Under the pieces are notes generated by a model. That model had not been told where the DNA came from and searched no databases. It was given only the letters and a program-made list of their open reading frames with translations. The translations under genes were made by a program, and so were the position numbers. From Sphingomonas sp. 1F27F7B (GTDB taxonomy: Bacteria; Pseudomonadota; Alphaproteobacteria; Sphingomonadales; Sphingomonadaceae): a DNA stretch of 64,000 bases. Of this stretch, positions 54,467 to 62,697 are shown in pieces (position 1 is the stretch's first letter; each line of letters starts with the position of its first letter). The DNA is taken from assembly GCF_005503355.1 (NCBI RefSeq), contig NZ_SCMK01000002.1, forward strand, positions 248,001 to 312,000. The letters run 5' to 3'.

Positions 54467-55405
54467 CTATTCCCTGGCGTAGATCGAGCGGCTGAGCGCA
54501 TCGCGCACCTGGTCGCGGCCGGCGGTGACGCGCTCGCGGCTCTCCCGGTCGATCGCACCGGCCTGTTCGGCCACTGCCCGGCGCCTGGCGCCGAGCGCGG
54601 CGAAGGTCGCCGCATCCGCGCCGTTGCGGAAGCCGAAATAGCCATTGGCATTGTACCAGCTCTTGCGGGCGAGCAGCGTGCAGAGTTCGGCGGTGGCGTC
54701 GAGCATCGCCTGCTGGTTGGCGAGCAGCGGATCGGCCTTCGCGTCGCCGGCGATCCTGGCGATGCCCAGCTTGGCCGCCCTGGGCAGGCTCGCGCTTCCG
54801 ATCATTTCGGCCAGCGCCTTGTGCCGTGCCATGCGTGCCAGGCTCTGCTCGGCGGCCAGCGTCCGGATCGGCTCGATCGCCTTGCAATTGCCGATGGCAT
54901 GCGGGTTCTGCTGCAGCAGATAGGGGCTGTTGAGCGCTCCGGCGCCGAACTTGTCCAACGCATCGGCAAAGGCGCGCTGCGCGGCGACATCGGCCTGCAC
55001 CGCCTCGGCATAGAGTTGCGAGACCGGGCCGCGCGCGGCCGCTCCGGCGGGCAGGAGCGGGGTTCCGTCCGCCGCCAGCTCGATCTCGGCGAAGCTGCTC
55101 GCATCGGCGCGCGACTGGGTCTGGAACTGGCCGTGTGCGATTGCCGCCGCGCCGGCCCCGGCGCCGATCAGCAATGCCAGCGAGCCGAGCTTCCACACCA
55201 GGCTCGCCCGGCGCGTCGTCGCCAGAAAGCCGATCAGCCACAATACCAGCCCCGCTGCGGCGCCGCCGATCAGCAGCGCCGGAAACGGCAGCGGCGAGCC
55301 GAAGCGCGGCCCCAGCAACGCCGCGAGCACCAGCACGGCGCCCCCGGCAAGAGTCGCGATCAGCGGATGGCCGTGCGGGCCTTCCTCATCCCAATTGTCC
55401 GACAT
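54467..55405 (-). CDS. Membrane protein of unknown function
   Basis: 312 residues. The N-terminal third has three hydrophobic segments (about 13-33, 39-60 and 70-90); the rest is a helical, Ala-rich soluble part. I recognise no family. The C-terminal domain contains ARKSWYNANGYFGFRNGADA, which may be a useful search seed. ATG 55405 has GGGGGAAA upstream. It is divergent from rarD (115 bp apart) and converges on the YciI-like gene. Confidence 0.7.
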   Translation of the reverse strand: MSDNWDEEGPHGHPLIATLAGGAVLVLAALLGPRFGSPLPFPALLIGGAAAGLVLWLIGFLATTRRASLVWKLGSLALLIGAGAGAAAIAHGQFQTQSRADASSFAEIELAADGTPLLPAGAAARGPVSQLYAEAVQADVAAQRAFADALDKFGAGALNSPYLLQQNPHAIGNCKAIEPIRTLAAEQSLARMARHKALAEMIGSASLPRAAKLGIARIAGDAKADPLLANQQAMLDATAELCTLLARKSWYNANGYFGFRNGADAATFAALGARRRAVAEQAGAIDRESRERVTAGRDQVRDALSRSIYARE

Positions 55406-55520
55406 GATTTCCCCCAGTTCTTGGCGACAGCCTAGCGGCGAAGCGCTTCGGTGCAATCGCTTTGGCGGTCCCAAGCGGGCCTTGCTTGCGCCGCGCGCCC
55501 GCCCCGCGCAAGGAGCCCGG

Positions 55521-56429
55521 ATGACCACCGCCACCGCTACCGAACGCGCATCCGGCCACAGGGGGCTTGCCCTCGCCATCGGCGCCTATGGCATCTGGGG
55601 TTTCCTGCCGCTCTATTTCCATGTCCTGGCCAGCGTGCCGGCGCTGCAGATCCTGGCCCACCGTATCGTCTGGTCGGTGCTGTTCCTCGGCGTGCTGGTC
55701 TTCGCGCTCGGCCGGGCGGGGGCGATCTGGCGTGCGGCGCGCGGGCGCACCCTGTTGCTGCTCTGCGCCAGCGCCACGCTGATCGCGATCAACTGGTTCG
55801 TCTATATCTGGTCGGTCGAGACCGGCCATGTGCTCGAAGCGAGCCTGGGCTATTTCATCAACCCGCTGGTCAATGTCGCGCTCGGCATGCTCGTACTCGG
55901 CGAGCGGCTGCGGCGTTGGCAGGGGGCGGCGATCGCGGTGGCCGGCGCGGGTGTGCTCGTGATGGCGCTCGACGGCGGCGGGGCGATCCTGATCTCGCTC
56001 GCGCTCGCCTTCAGCTTCGGCTTCTACGGGCTGGTCCGCAAGATAGTGGCGATCGATTCGCTGGGCGGGCTCACCGTCGAGACGATCCTGCTGGTTCCCT
56101 TCGCCGCCCTGTGGCTGGTCTACAGCATGGGGCAGGGGACGAGTGGCTTTGGCGTATCGACCGGGCAGAGCGCGCTGCTCCTCGCCGCGGGCGTGATCAC
56201 CGCGACGCCGCTGCTGATGTTCGCCGCCGCCGCCCGGCTGATGCCGCTCTCGATGCTCGGGCTGCTCCAATATATCGCGCCAACCATCCAGTTCTTCGTC
56301 GCGATCGCGCTGGGCGAGCCGCTGCGCACCGTGCACCTGATCACTTTTGCGCTGATCTGGACGGGCTGCGCGCTCTATGCCTGGGACAGTCTGCGCGCGG
56401 CCCGCGCCCCCCGGCCCGCGGACGTCTAG
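55521..56429 (+). CDS. rarD: RarD-family EamA permease
   Basis: 302 residues with ten hydrophobic helices. The RarD pattern is clear: LALAIGAYGIWGFLPLYFHV, AHRIVWSVLFLG, INWFVYIWSVETGHVLEASL then GYFINPLVNVALG. RarD is a drug/metabolite transporter whose substrate is unsettled. ATG 55521 has AAGGAG upstream. The stop TAG (56427-56429) forms the end of repeat copy C. Confidence 0.9.
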   Translation: MTTATATERASGHRGLALAIGAYGIWGFLPLYFHVLASVPALQILAHRIVWSVLFLGVLVFALGRAGAIWRAARGRTLLLLCASATLIAINWFVYIWSVETGHVLEASLGYFINPLVNVALGMLVLGERLRRWQGAAIAVAGAGVLVMALDGGGAILISLALAFSFGFYGLVRKIVAIDSLGGLTVETILLVPFAALWLVYSMGQGTSGFGVSTGQSALLLAAGVITATPLLMFAAAARLMPLSMLGLLQYIAPTIQFFVAIALGEPLRTVHLITFALIWTGCALYAWDSLRAARAPRPADV

Positions 56430-56625
56430 GGTGAGAACCCGATCAAGACCTTGATTTCGTTCGTCATCCCCGCGGAGGCGGGGATCCAGGGCCAAGGTTG
56501 GGGTGCGCGCGGCAGGTCCAGCCCTCTCCAGAGAGCGTTCGCGGGATGGCATCGATGTTCCATACTACCCTGGATCCCCGCCTGCGCGGGGATGACGGGG
56601 TTCGCTGAATGAGTCCTCAGCCTAG
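56426..56625. repeat. Palindromic intergenic element, copy C (about 200 bp)
   Basis: Starts CTAGGGTGAGAACC at the rarD stop and ends GAGTCCTCAGCCTAG. Inner arms are CGTCATCCCCGCGGAGGCGG and the mirror CCGCCTGCGCGGGGATGACG. The right arm carries TTCGCTGAATGAGTC, similar to the right end of copy A (TTTGCTGAACGAGTC). It occupies the first 200 bp of the 352-bp gap before the arsR start; the rest of the gap, to about 56730, shows no gene. Confidence 0.82.
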
Positions 56626-56733
56626 ACCCCGCTTCGGATCCAGGATTTTCGCCGACGGAGCTGCCTCTGTCGGGCCCCCTGTCGCGCCCGAAGCCCGTGC
56701 CGTCGCGGAAACAGTGCAGATCCGTCGAAATAT

Positions 56734-56749
56734 TCAACCGATCGGTTGA
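56734..56749. promoter_or_regulatory. Operator 1 upstream of arsR
   Basis: Perfect 16-bp palindrome TCAACCGATCGGTTGA, flanked by AT on the left and CTAT on the right. Its centre is 40 bp from operator 2, about four helical turns, so one ArsR-type dimer could bind at each on the same face. Confidence 0.65.
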
Positions 56750-56770
56750 CTATTGCCGTCGTCGATGGAA

Positions 56771-56792
56771 TATTAAACCATATGGTTGAATA
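56771..56792. promoter_or_regulatory. Operator 2 overlapping the arsR start codon
   Basis: A near-perfect 22-bp palindrome: left arm TATTAAACCAT, right arm ATGGTTGAATA, one mismatch. It shares AACC/GGTT core with operator 1. The right arm contains the start codon ATG at 56782, so protein bound here would block both transcription and access to the start. Confidence 0.7.
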
Positions 56793-57117
56793 TAGACTCG
56801 ACGCCACGTTCCATGCGCTTGCCGATCCCACGCGGCGCGGCATGCTCGCTCATCTCTCGCTCGGCGAGAAATCGATCGGCGAGCTGGCCGAGCCCTTCTC
56901 GATGACGTTCGCCGGGGCGGCCAAGCATGTGAAGGTGCTCGAGGGCGCGGGCCTTGTCGCCCGCCGCAAGGTGGGACGCAGCTATATGTGCGCCTTGAAG
57001 CCCGATCCGCTCGCCGAGGCCGAGAAATGGCTGAAGCAATGGGAGAAGTTCTGGACCATCCGCCTCGATGCGCTCGAAGCGATCATCGCCGCGGACCAGC
57101 GGGAGAAGCCCGAATGA
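56782..57117 (+). CDS. ArsR/SmtB-type winged-helix regulator
   Basis: 111 residues. The N-terminal helix FHALADPTRRGMLAHLSLGE and the recognition helix FSMTFAGAAKHVKVLEGAG are family standard. No CXC-type metal motif is present, so it is of the non-metal branch often linked to SRPBCC proteins. Two palindromes overlap or precede its start. ATG 56782 starts MVEYRLDATFHALADPTRRG; TTG 56746 would add 12 residues. It is first in a four-gene operon, ATGA-coupled to a VOC gene. Confidence 0.88.
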   Translation: MVEYRLDATFHALADPTRRGMLAHLSLGEKSIGELAEPFSMTFAGAAKHVKVLEGAGLVARRKVGRSYMCALKPDPLAEAEKWLKQWEKFWTIRLDALEAIIAADQREKPE

Positions 57118-57509
57118 CGCATGCCACGCCCTTTCTGATGTTCCAGGGCGGCAAGGGCCAGGCGGCGCTCGATTTCTATGTCGAGACCGTTCCCGGCAGC
57201 CGGATCGAATCGGTCGAGCGCTTCGGGCCCGACGGGCCGGGGCCGGAAGGCACGATCATCCGCGCCCATGCGGTGATCGCGGGGCAGAAGGTGATGGTCC
57301 ATGACAGTTTCGTCACCCATGGCTTCGATTTCACGCCGTCCTGGTCCTTCTTCCTCGACGTGGAGGATCGCGAGACGTTCGACCGGCTGTTCGCGGCCTT
57401 GTCCGCGGAGGGCGGCGTGCTGATGCCGCCCGATGATTATGGCTGGAGCAGCCGGTTCGGCTGGGCGAACGACCGGTTCGGCATCTCCTGGCAGGTCAAT
57501 CTCGCATGA
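57114..57509 (+). CDS. VOC/PhnB-like protein
   Basis: 131 residues with the PhnB/3-demethylubiquinone-like VOC pattern: PFLMFQGGKGQAALDFYVET at the start, VIAGQKVMVHDSF in the middle and GWANDRFGISWQVNL at the end. The fold binds metals or small ligands, and its function here is unknown. Both gene boundaries overlap their neighbours in ATGA, so it is part of the ArsR operon. Confidence 0.86.
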   Translation: MTHATPFLMFQGGKGQAALDFYVETVPGSRIESVERFGPDGPGPEGTIIRAHAVIAGQKVMVHDSFVTHGFDFTPSWSFFLDVEDRETFDRLFAALSAEGGVLMPPDDYGWSSRFGWANDRFGISWQVNLA

Positions 57510-57952
57510 GCGCGCCGGTGATCCTCACCGTAACCCGCGCATTCGCGGCACGCCCGGAGCGGGTGTTCGACGCGTGGCTCGATCCCGGGCAGGCGGCGCG
57601 CTTCCTCTTCGCCACCCCTGAGGGCGAGATGATCCGCTGCGACATCGATGCCCGTGTCGGCGGCCGGGGACTGATCGTGGAGCGGCGCGTCGGGGGCGAC
57701 GCACATCACCGCATCCGGTTCGAGGCGATCGATCGTCCGCGCCGCCTCGTCTTCCTCTTCTCGGCCGATCCGGCGGAGGAAGGCGAATGGACGCGCGTCG
57801 CGATCGACATCGCGCCCACGCCCATGGGCTGCGCGCTCACTCTCACCCATGAAATGGACCCCGCCTGGGCAAGCTATGAGGAGCAGACCCGCAAGGGCTG
57901 GACGATGATCCTCGAAAGCCTGGGCCGTATCACGGAGACGGAAAATGGCTGA
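57506..57952 (+). CDS. SRPBCC (AHSA1-like) domain protein, first copy
   Basis: 148 residues, START-like hydrophobic-cavity fold of the AHSA1 branch: VTRAFAARPERVFDAWLDPG, the GG(R)GL strand, FEAIDRPRRLVFLFS, and the C-terminal helix EEQTRKGWTMILESLGRI. It probably binds a hydrophobic ligand. Start codon overlaps the VOC stop (ATGA). Paired with a second SRPBCC protein next. Confidence 0.86.
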   Translation: MSAPVILTVTRAFAARPERVFDAWLDPGQAARFLFATPEGEMIRCDIDARVGGRGLIVERRVGGDAHHRIRFEAIDRPRRLVFLFSADPAEEGEWTRVAIDIAPTPMGCALTLTHEMDPAWASYEEQTRKGWTMILESLGRITETENG

Positions 57953-58484
57953 CACACTGACTGCCGACACGATCACCCCGCAGATGCTCCGATTCGAGCG
58001 CGACCTTGCCGCGCCGATCGAGACGGTGTGGCAATATCTGGTCGATCCCGAGCTGCGCGCCCGCTGGTTCATGGGCGGCCCCACCGAGCCGCGCGTAGGC
58101 GGCAAGCTCGGCCTGACCTTCAACCATCAGGACCTGTCCGACGGCGATGTGCCCAATCCCGAGCGCTATGCCCAGCACGAGGGCAAGGCCTGGTCGGAGA
58201 CGATCCTGGAGATCGAGCCGCCGCATTTCCTGGTCTTCACCTGGGACAATGGCGAGGCGGGCGAAGTGAAGATCGAGCTCTTCGCCTTCTCGCCGGAGCG
58301 CACGCGCCTCGTCCTCACGCACAACCGCCTGCGCGGGCCGGAGGATGCGCGCAACTTCGGCGGCGGCTGGGCCGCGCATCTCGCGGTGCTGCAGAAGCGC
58401 CTGGCCGGCGAGCATGTCGCCAGCTTCTGGGACCTGCACGCGGAGGCGGAGCGGCGCGCGGCGGAGGCCGTCGGGCTCGGCTGA
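57945..58484 (+). CDS. SRPBCC (AHSA1-like) domain protein, second copy
   Basis: 179 residues of the same SRPBCC fold: FERDLAAPIETVWQYLVDPE, RWFMGGPTEPRVGGKLGL, and the closing helix GGWAAHLAVLQKRLAGEH. It overlaps the previous gene by 8 bp, so the two are translationally coupled. It differs from its neighbour and is not a recent duplicate. A strong GC hairpin follows 54 bp later. Last gene of the ArsR operon. Confidence 0.86.
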   Translation: MADTLTADTITPQMLRFERDLAAPIETVWQYLVDPELRARWFMGGPTEPRVGGKLGLTFNHQDLSDGDVPNPERYAQHEGKAWSETILEIEPPHFLVFTWDNGEAGEVKIELFAFSPERTRLVLTHNRLRGPEDARNFGGGWAAHLAVLQKRLAGEHVASFWDLHAEAERRAAEAVGLG

Positions 58485-58538
58485 GGCGGGGCGCGGCCGT
58501 CCGGCCTTGCAATGTAGGATTCCGCCCGCTTGGCTCGT

Positions 58539-58568
58539 GCGGCCGGGCCGCTCGCCCGGCCGCTCTTT
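58539..58568 (+). terminator. Rho-independent terminator candidate
   Basis: Arms GCGGCCGGGC (58539-58548) and GCCCGGCCGC (58554-58563) with a 5-nt loop, followed by TCTTT. It lies 54 bp after the ArsR operon. Confidence 0.65.
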
Positions 58569-58707
58569 CTCAATGGGAAGAATTCGGGGAAGCTCCCCGA
58601 TCCGGGTGTGTCGCCGCGCGAGAAGTCGGGATCGCACACCCCATAAGTGCGTGACCTTCGCGACCTTTGGCGTCCGATAGGGACAAGTTCCGCCTCGAGT
58701 ACGGACC

Positions 58708-59901
58708 CTAGGGCAGCTCGAACAGCCCCGCCGCGCCCATGCCGCCGGCGGTGCACATCGAGACGACGACATGGCGCACGCCGCGCTTGCGCCCCTCGAT
58801 CAGCGCATGGCCGACGAGGCGCGATCCGCTCATCCCGAATGGATGCCCGATCGCGATGGCGCCGCCATTGACGTTGAGCCGCTCGGGATCGATGCCCAGC
58901 GTGTCGCGGCAATGGAGGCATTGGCTGGCGAATGCCTCGTTGATTTCCCACAGGCCAATATCCTCGACCGTGAGGCCGGCGCGCCTGAGCAGCTTGGGCA
59001 CTGCGAAGACCGGGCCGATCCCCATCTCGTCGGGCTCGCAGCCGGCGACCTGGAAGCCGCGATAGATGCCGAGGATCTCCTTGCCCTCGGCCTCGGCGGT
59101 CTTGCGGTCCATCAGGATCTGGGCGGCGGCGCCGTCGGAGAGCTGGCTGGCATTGCCGGCGGTGACGTGCCGGCCCTGCGCGACGAACTGGCCATCCTTC
59201 CACACGGCCTTGAGTGCCGCGAGCACTTCGGCGGTGGTGCCGGCGCGAATGCCTTCGTCCTGGGTGACGGTAACGGTCTCGCTGCCGGTGCGGTTGCCTT
59301 CCTTGTCGAAGAGTGCCTTTTCCACGGTGATCGGCGCGATCTCCTCGGCAAAGGCGCCGTTGGCGAGGCCTGCCGCGGCGCGCTGCTGGCTCGCCGCGGC
59401 GAAGGCGTCCTGCGCCTCGCGGCTGATGCCGTAGCGCTCGGCGACGATCTCGGCGGTCTCGATCATCGGGATATAGGCGGCGGGCACGCGATCGGTGACG
59501 GACTTGTTCGGATGGCGCGGCGCGTTCTTCATGGTCAGGCTGATCGATTCCATGCCGCCCGCCAGCGCGACGTCGATCTCGTCGGTCATGATCGAGCGCG
59601 CAGCCAGGGCAATGGCGGTAAGGCCCGATCCGCATTTGCGATCGAGGCTGAAGGCGGGCACGCTGTGCGGCAGGCCGGCGGCGAACAGCGCCATCCGCGC
59701 CATGTTCGCGCCCTGCGTCCCCCATTGGTTGCCCATGCCGTAGAAGACGTCGTCGATCCGCGCGGGATCGATGCCGGCGCGCTCCACCGCCGCGTTCATC
59801 ACATGCGCGGCGAGCACCGGCGCCTCGGTGTCGTTGAAATAGCCGCGCCCCGCCTTGCCGATCCCCGTTCGTGCGGTGGAGACGATCACAGCTTCACGCA
59901 T
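58708..59901 (-). CDS. Acetyl-CoA C-acetyltransferase (thiolase)
   Basis: 397 residues, standard thiolase length. Active-site Cys90 lies in [17 protein letters not shown], catalytic His in [17 protein letters not shown] and the second Cys in [12 protein letters not shown]. It makes or cleaves 3-oxoacyl-CoA. ATG 59901 has GAGGAG at good spacing; the GTG at 59910 abuts that motif and is disfavoured. The crotonase gene further along the same strand suggests fatty-acid or related CoA metabolism, though they are not one transcript (the DUF427 gene lies between on the other strand). Confidence 0.92.
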   Translation of the reverse strand: MREAVIVSTARTGIGKAGRGYFNDTEAPVLAAHVMNAAVERAGIDPARIDDVFYGMGNQWGTQGANMARMALFAAGLPHSVPAFSLDRKCGSGLTAIALAARSIMTDEIDVALAGGMESISLTMKNAPRHPNKSVTDRVPAAYIPMIETAEIVAERYGISREAQDAFAAASQQRAAAGLANGAFAEEIAPITVEKALFDKEGNRTGSETVTVTQDEGIRAGTTAEVLAALKAVWKDGQFVAQGRHVTAGNASQLSDGAAAQILMDRKTAEAEGKEILGIYRGFQVAGCEPDEMGIGPVFAVPKLLRRAGLTVEDIGLWEINEAFASQCLHCRDTLGIDPERLNVNGGAIAIGHPFGMSGSRLVGHALIEGRKRGVRHVVVSMCTAGGMGAAGLFELP

Positions 59902-59998
59902 TGCGGGCACTCCTCATTTTCGAAGATGCGGTATGGCCTTGGGGCGTGACGATTGCAATGGCTCCGCGCCGTCCCATATCCGCGGCCGGAGGTACGCC

Positions 59999-60367
59999 AT
60001 GGCAAGCAGGCCGATACGGATTCCGGGGCCCGATCATCCCATCGCGATCTCGCGGTCGGATGCGCATGTGGTGGTCCGCGCAGGCGGCAAGGTGATCGCC
60101 GACACGCGCCGCGCGATCGAGCTGCGCGAGGCGAGCTATCCGCCGGTCTTCTACATCCCGCGCGCCGATGCCGACATGACGCTGCTCGAGCGGACCGATC
60201 ACGCGAGCTATTGTCCCTATAAGGGCGAGGCCAGTTATTTCTCGATCCGCGGCGGGGCCGAGAATGCCGTGTGGAGCTACGAGGCGCCCTATGCGGCGGT
60301 AGCCGACATCCGGGGCCATCTGGCCTTCTATCCGGACCGGGTGGAAGCGATCGCGATCAGTCGCTGA
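59999..60367 (+). CDS. DUF427 protein
   Basis: 122 residues. Core VVVRAGGKVIADTRRAIELRE then SYPPVFYIPRADADMTLLER, then HASYCPYKGEASYFSIRG, match the DUF427 family (also called NTP-pyrophosphohydrolase-like). Function unknown. ATG 59999 has CGGAGG upstream. The 3' end overlaps the crotonase gene by 11 bp. Confidence 0.85.
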   Translation: MASRPIRIPGPDHPIAISRSDAHVVVRAGGKVIADTRRAIELREASYPPVFYIPRADADMTLLERTDHASYCPYKGEASYFSIRGGAENAVWSYEAPYAAVADIRGHLAFYPDRVEAIAISR

Positions 60368-61133
60368 ACGCCGGCGGCCGCTTCTGCATGTTCGCCATCA
60401 CTGCCTCGATCTGATTGGGGGTGCGCAGCAGCGCGGCCTGCTCCCGACTCTCGGCGAGCAAGGTATCGGCGGCGCCGGCCTCGAGATTGGCGAGCCGCTT
60501 GGCGGCGCGGATCGCATGCGGGTTGCGCCCGGCGATGGCCCGCGCCAGCGCCATCGCCTCCCGGTGCGGATCCTCGGCGATGCGCGTGACGAAGCCGAGC
60601 GCCACCGCTTCCTCCGCATCGAATTCGCGGGCGGTATAGGCGAGCTCGCGCAGCACATCGTCGCGGACATTGCCGCGCCAGAGCGCATAGCCGGCCATGT
60701 CGGGCACGATGCCCCATTTCATCTCCATCACCGAAAGCCGCGTGCCCGGCGCGGCGATCCGCACGTCTGCGCCGCTGGCGATCTGCAATCCTCCGCCGAA
60801 CGCCACGCCGTGCACCGCGGCGATCACCGGCATGGGCAGGGCGCGCCAGCCCCAGGCGACCTGCTGGAAGTCATTGGCCAGCCCATGGCTGCGCCGGGCG
60901 AGGTCGATCCCCGATCCGCCGGCGGCCATGCTGGCCATGTCCAGGCCGGCGCAGAAGCCGCGCCCTTCGCCGGAGAGCACCACGGCGCGGATGCCGGCTT
61001 CGCCCTCAAGCCGGGTAATCGCCGCGATGATCGCCGTGAACATCGCCGGATCGAGCGCGTTCAGCTTGTCGGGCCGGGCCAGCCGCACGTCCGCGACTCC
61101 GTCGCCGATCTCGATCCTGACGCGCTCTTCCAT
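60357..61133 (-). CDS. Crotonase-superfamily enoyl-CoA hydratase/isomerase-like protein
   Basis: 258 residues. Oxyanion-hole motif GFCAGLDMASM is present, with VHGVAFGGGLQIA in place of the GGGCELA of true hydratases, so the first catalytic Glu is absent. MEMKWGIVPDMAG has a Glu and an Asp eight residues apart, like the Glu-Asp acid/base pair of dienoyl-CoA isomerase. It may therefore be an isomerase rather than a hydratase. ATG 61133 has GAGAGGAAG upstream. Confidence 0.85.
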   Translation of the reverse strand: MEERVRIEIGDGVADVRLARPDKLNALDPAMFTAIIAAITRLEGEAGIRAVVLSGEGRGFCAGLDMASMAAGGSGIDLARRSHGLANDFQQVAWGWRALPMPVIAAVHGVAFGGGLQIASGADVRIAAPGTRLSVMEMKWGIVPDMAGYALWRGNVRDDVLRELAYTAREFDAEEAVALGFVTRIAEDPHREAMALARAIAGRNPHAIRAAKRLANLEAGAADTLLAESREQAALLRTPNQIEAVMANMQKRPPAFSD

Positions 61134-61172
61134 GCTTCCTCTCCTTTGCGTTGCCTGCAGAATAGCGTGCAA

Positions 61173-61769
61173 TCAGGCCACGCAAAGCCGGTAGCCGCGT
61201 CCCTTGTCGGTGCGCAGCATCGGCATGGCGAAGCCCCGGTCGAGCTTGGCGCGCAGCCGCGAGACATGCACCTCGACGACATTGGTGCCAGGATCGAAGC
61301 CCAGGCCCCAGACGGCCGCCAGCAATTCGGAGCGCCCCGCCGGGCGGTCGCCCTGGCGGACCAGGTGGAGGAGCAGCGCATATTCGCGAGGCAGCAGCGA
61401 TATCGGGCGGCCGGCGCGGGTTACCCGGCGCTCGACCGGATCGATGCGAAGCTCGCCAAGCACGATCTCGGGCCGGCGGATCCGTGCGGCAAGGCGAGCC
61501 GCCACTTCCTCGGCGGTGGCGGAAGCGGGCATCGCATCGTCGGCGCCCGCGTCGAGCGCGTGCGCCACGCTGCCTTCGGCGGGCAGCAACAGCAGGAGCG
61601 GCGCTTGCCAGCCCAGCGCCCGAATCCGCGCCACGCCTTCGCCGGTGCCCGCGAACAGGCCCGCCGCCGCTGCCACGCCAGGCGCATAGGGGACGAGCCC
61701 CAGGCCGCGCGCCGCAACGGCTCGGGCAAGGTCAGGCAGGTCGACTGTGCAGGCGACACGTGCGGTCAC
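61173..61769 (-). CDS. Response-regulator-like winged-helix protein with degenerate receiver
   Basis: 198 residues starting at GTG 61769. The N-terminal 90 residues follow a receiver-like pattern (LLLLLPAEGSV, then HALDAGADDAMPASATAEEV) but lack the phosphorylatable Asp that normally precedes the LxLP. The C-terminal OmpR/PhoB winged helix is complete (LLPREYALLLHLVRQGDRPA, NVVEVHVSRLRAKLDRG, TDKGRGYRL). No histidine kinase is nearby, so it is probably not phosphorylation-controlled. The operon 49 bp upstream (61819-63796) could supply its signal. Confidence 0.8.
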   Translation of the reverse strand: MTARVACTVDLPDLARAVAARGLGLVPYAPGVAAAAGLFAGTGEGVARIRALGWQAPLLLLLPAEGSVAHALDAGADDAMPASATAEEVAARLAARIRRPEIVLGELRIDPVERRVTRAGRPISLLPREYALLLHLVRQGDRPAGRSELLAAVWGLGFDPGTNVVEVHVSRLRAKLDRGFAMPMLRTDKGRGYRLCVA

Positions 61770-61818
61770 GACACCGAGGCTAGCGGCGATGACACCATTT
61801 CGGCGGCAACCATGTCCG

Positions 61819-62697
61819 TTACGGAGCTAGTCTCGCCCGGGCATGGCCGGCGACGAAGCGGTCGGGGTCGCCCGTCGCGCGGGAAAGCAGCATCGGTGCC
61901 TCGCCGGGAAGTGCCGAAACGAGCGCGTCGAGCGCAGTCACGCGCATCCGGGCACAGGGATGATGCCGAACGAAGCGCTCGGCCAGGTCGAGGCCGTTGC
62001 CGACATGCACCGCGATGGCGACCAGCGCTTCCGCCGCAGTCACCGTCAGCCCCTCGGCGATCGTGCCGCGTCCGATGTCGAAGCGACGCTGGTCGAGCCA
62101 GGGTTGGGCGGGATCGGCGCCGAGGATGTTGAGCGAGACCGACATGCTGTCCGGCGGCAGCTGGACATGAACGTCGCGCCGCATCCGATAGAGCATCAGC
62201 TTGCCGGGGTCGAGCCGCGCACGCTCGACGAAGCGGAGCCCCGCATCCTCACCGGGCAGGCCGGTGAGCGGCGCGGGATCATATTCGTAATAGTCGCTCC
62301 AATAGCCCGGGCCGAGATAGCCATAAGTGAGAAAGGGGAAATTATGGTCGTGCGGCAGGTCGTAGAAGAATGCCGCCGGCCCGCTGCTGCGCGTGGCGGA
62401 ATCCGCGCGCGCCGGCCAGAAATTCGCGCGCAGCACATAGCGGCCGTTCGGCGGATGCAGCAGGAAGACCTGTGCGCCATAGCTGTTGCCGGCATGCTGG
62501 GCGGCACAGCGAGTTTTGAGCTCCTCGATGGCCAGGTCGGCGAGGAAATGGGAGTTGCGCCCCAACCGGGCGAGCAGCGGGCCCCAGCTTGCGAAGGCGT
62601 CCTCGTCGTGCGCGTCGACGGGATAGGCGTCGAGCGTCTCGATCAGCTCGTCCAGTTCGATCGCGCCGCCCTGGCCGGGATCGATCAGGCGCGGCAT
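61819..62697 (-). CDS. Unknown protein, cupin-like metal-site core with C-terminal HEAT-like helices
   Basis: 292 residues from ATG 62697. A central segment reads YDLPHDHNFPFLTYGYLGPG and later YRMRRDVHVQLPPDSMSV, an HxH...H arrangement like the metal site of cupin or cysteine-dioxygenase-type folds. The C-terminal part is helical and HEAT-like (HPCARMRVTALDALVSALPG). I do not recognise the family; the metal assignment is inference. It overlaps the preceding gene by 13 bp and is third in a coupled operon. Confidence 0.7.
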   Translation of the reverse strand: MPRLIDPGQGGAIELDELIETLDAYPVDAHDEDAFASWGPLLARLGRNSHFLADLAIEELKTRCAAQHAGNSYGAQVFLLHPPNGRYVLRANFWPARADSATRSSGPAAFFYDLPHDHNFPFLTYGYLGPGYWSDYYEYDPAPLTGLPGEDAGLRFVERARLDPGKLMLYRMRRDVHVQLPPDSMSVSLNILGADPAQPWLDQRRFDIGRGTIAEGLTVTAAEALVAIAVHVGNGLDLAERFVRHHPCARMRVTALDALVSALPGEAPMLLSRATGDPDRFVAGHARARLAP

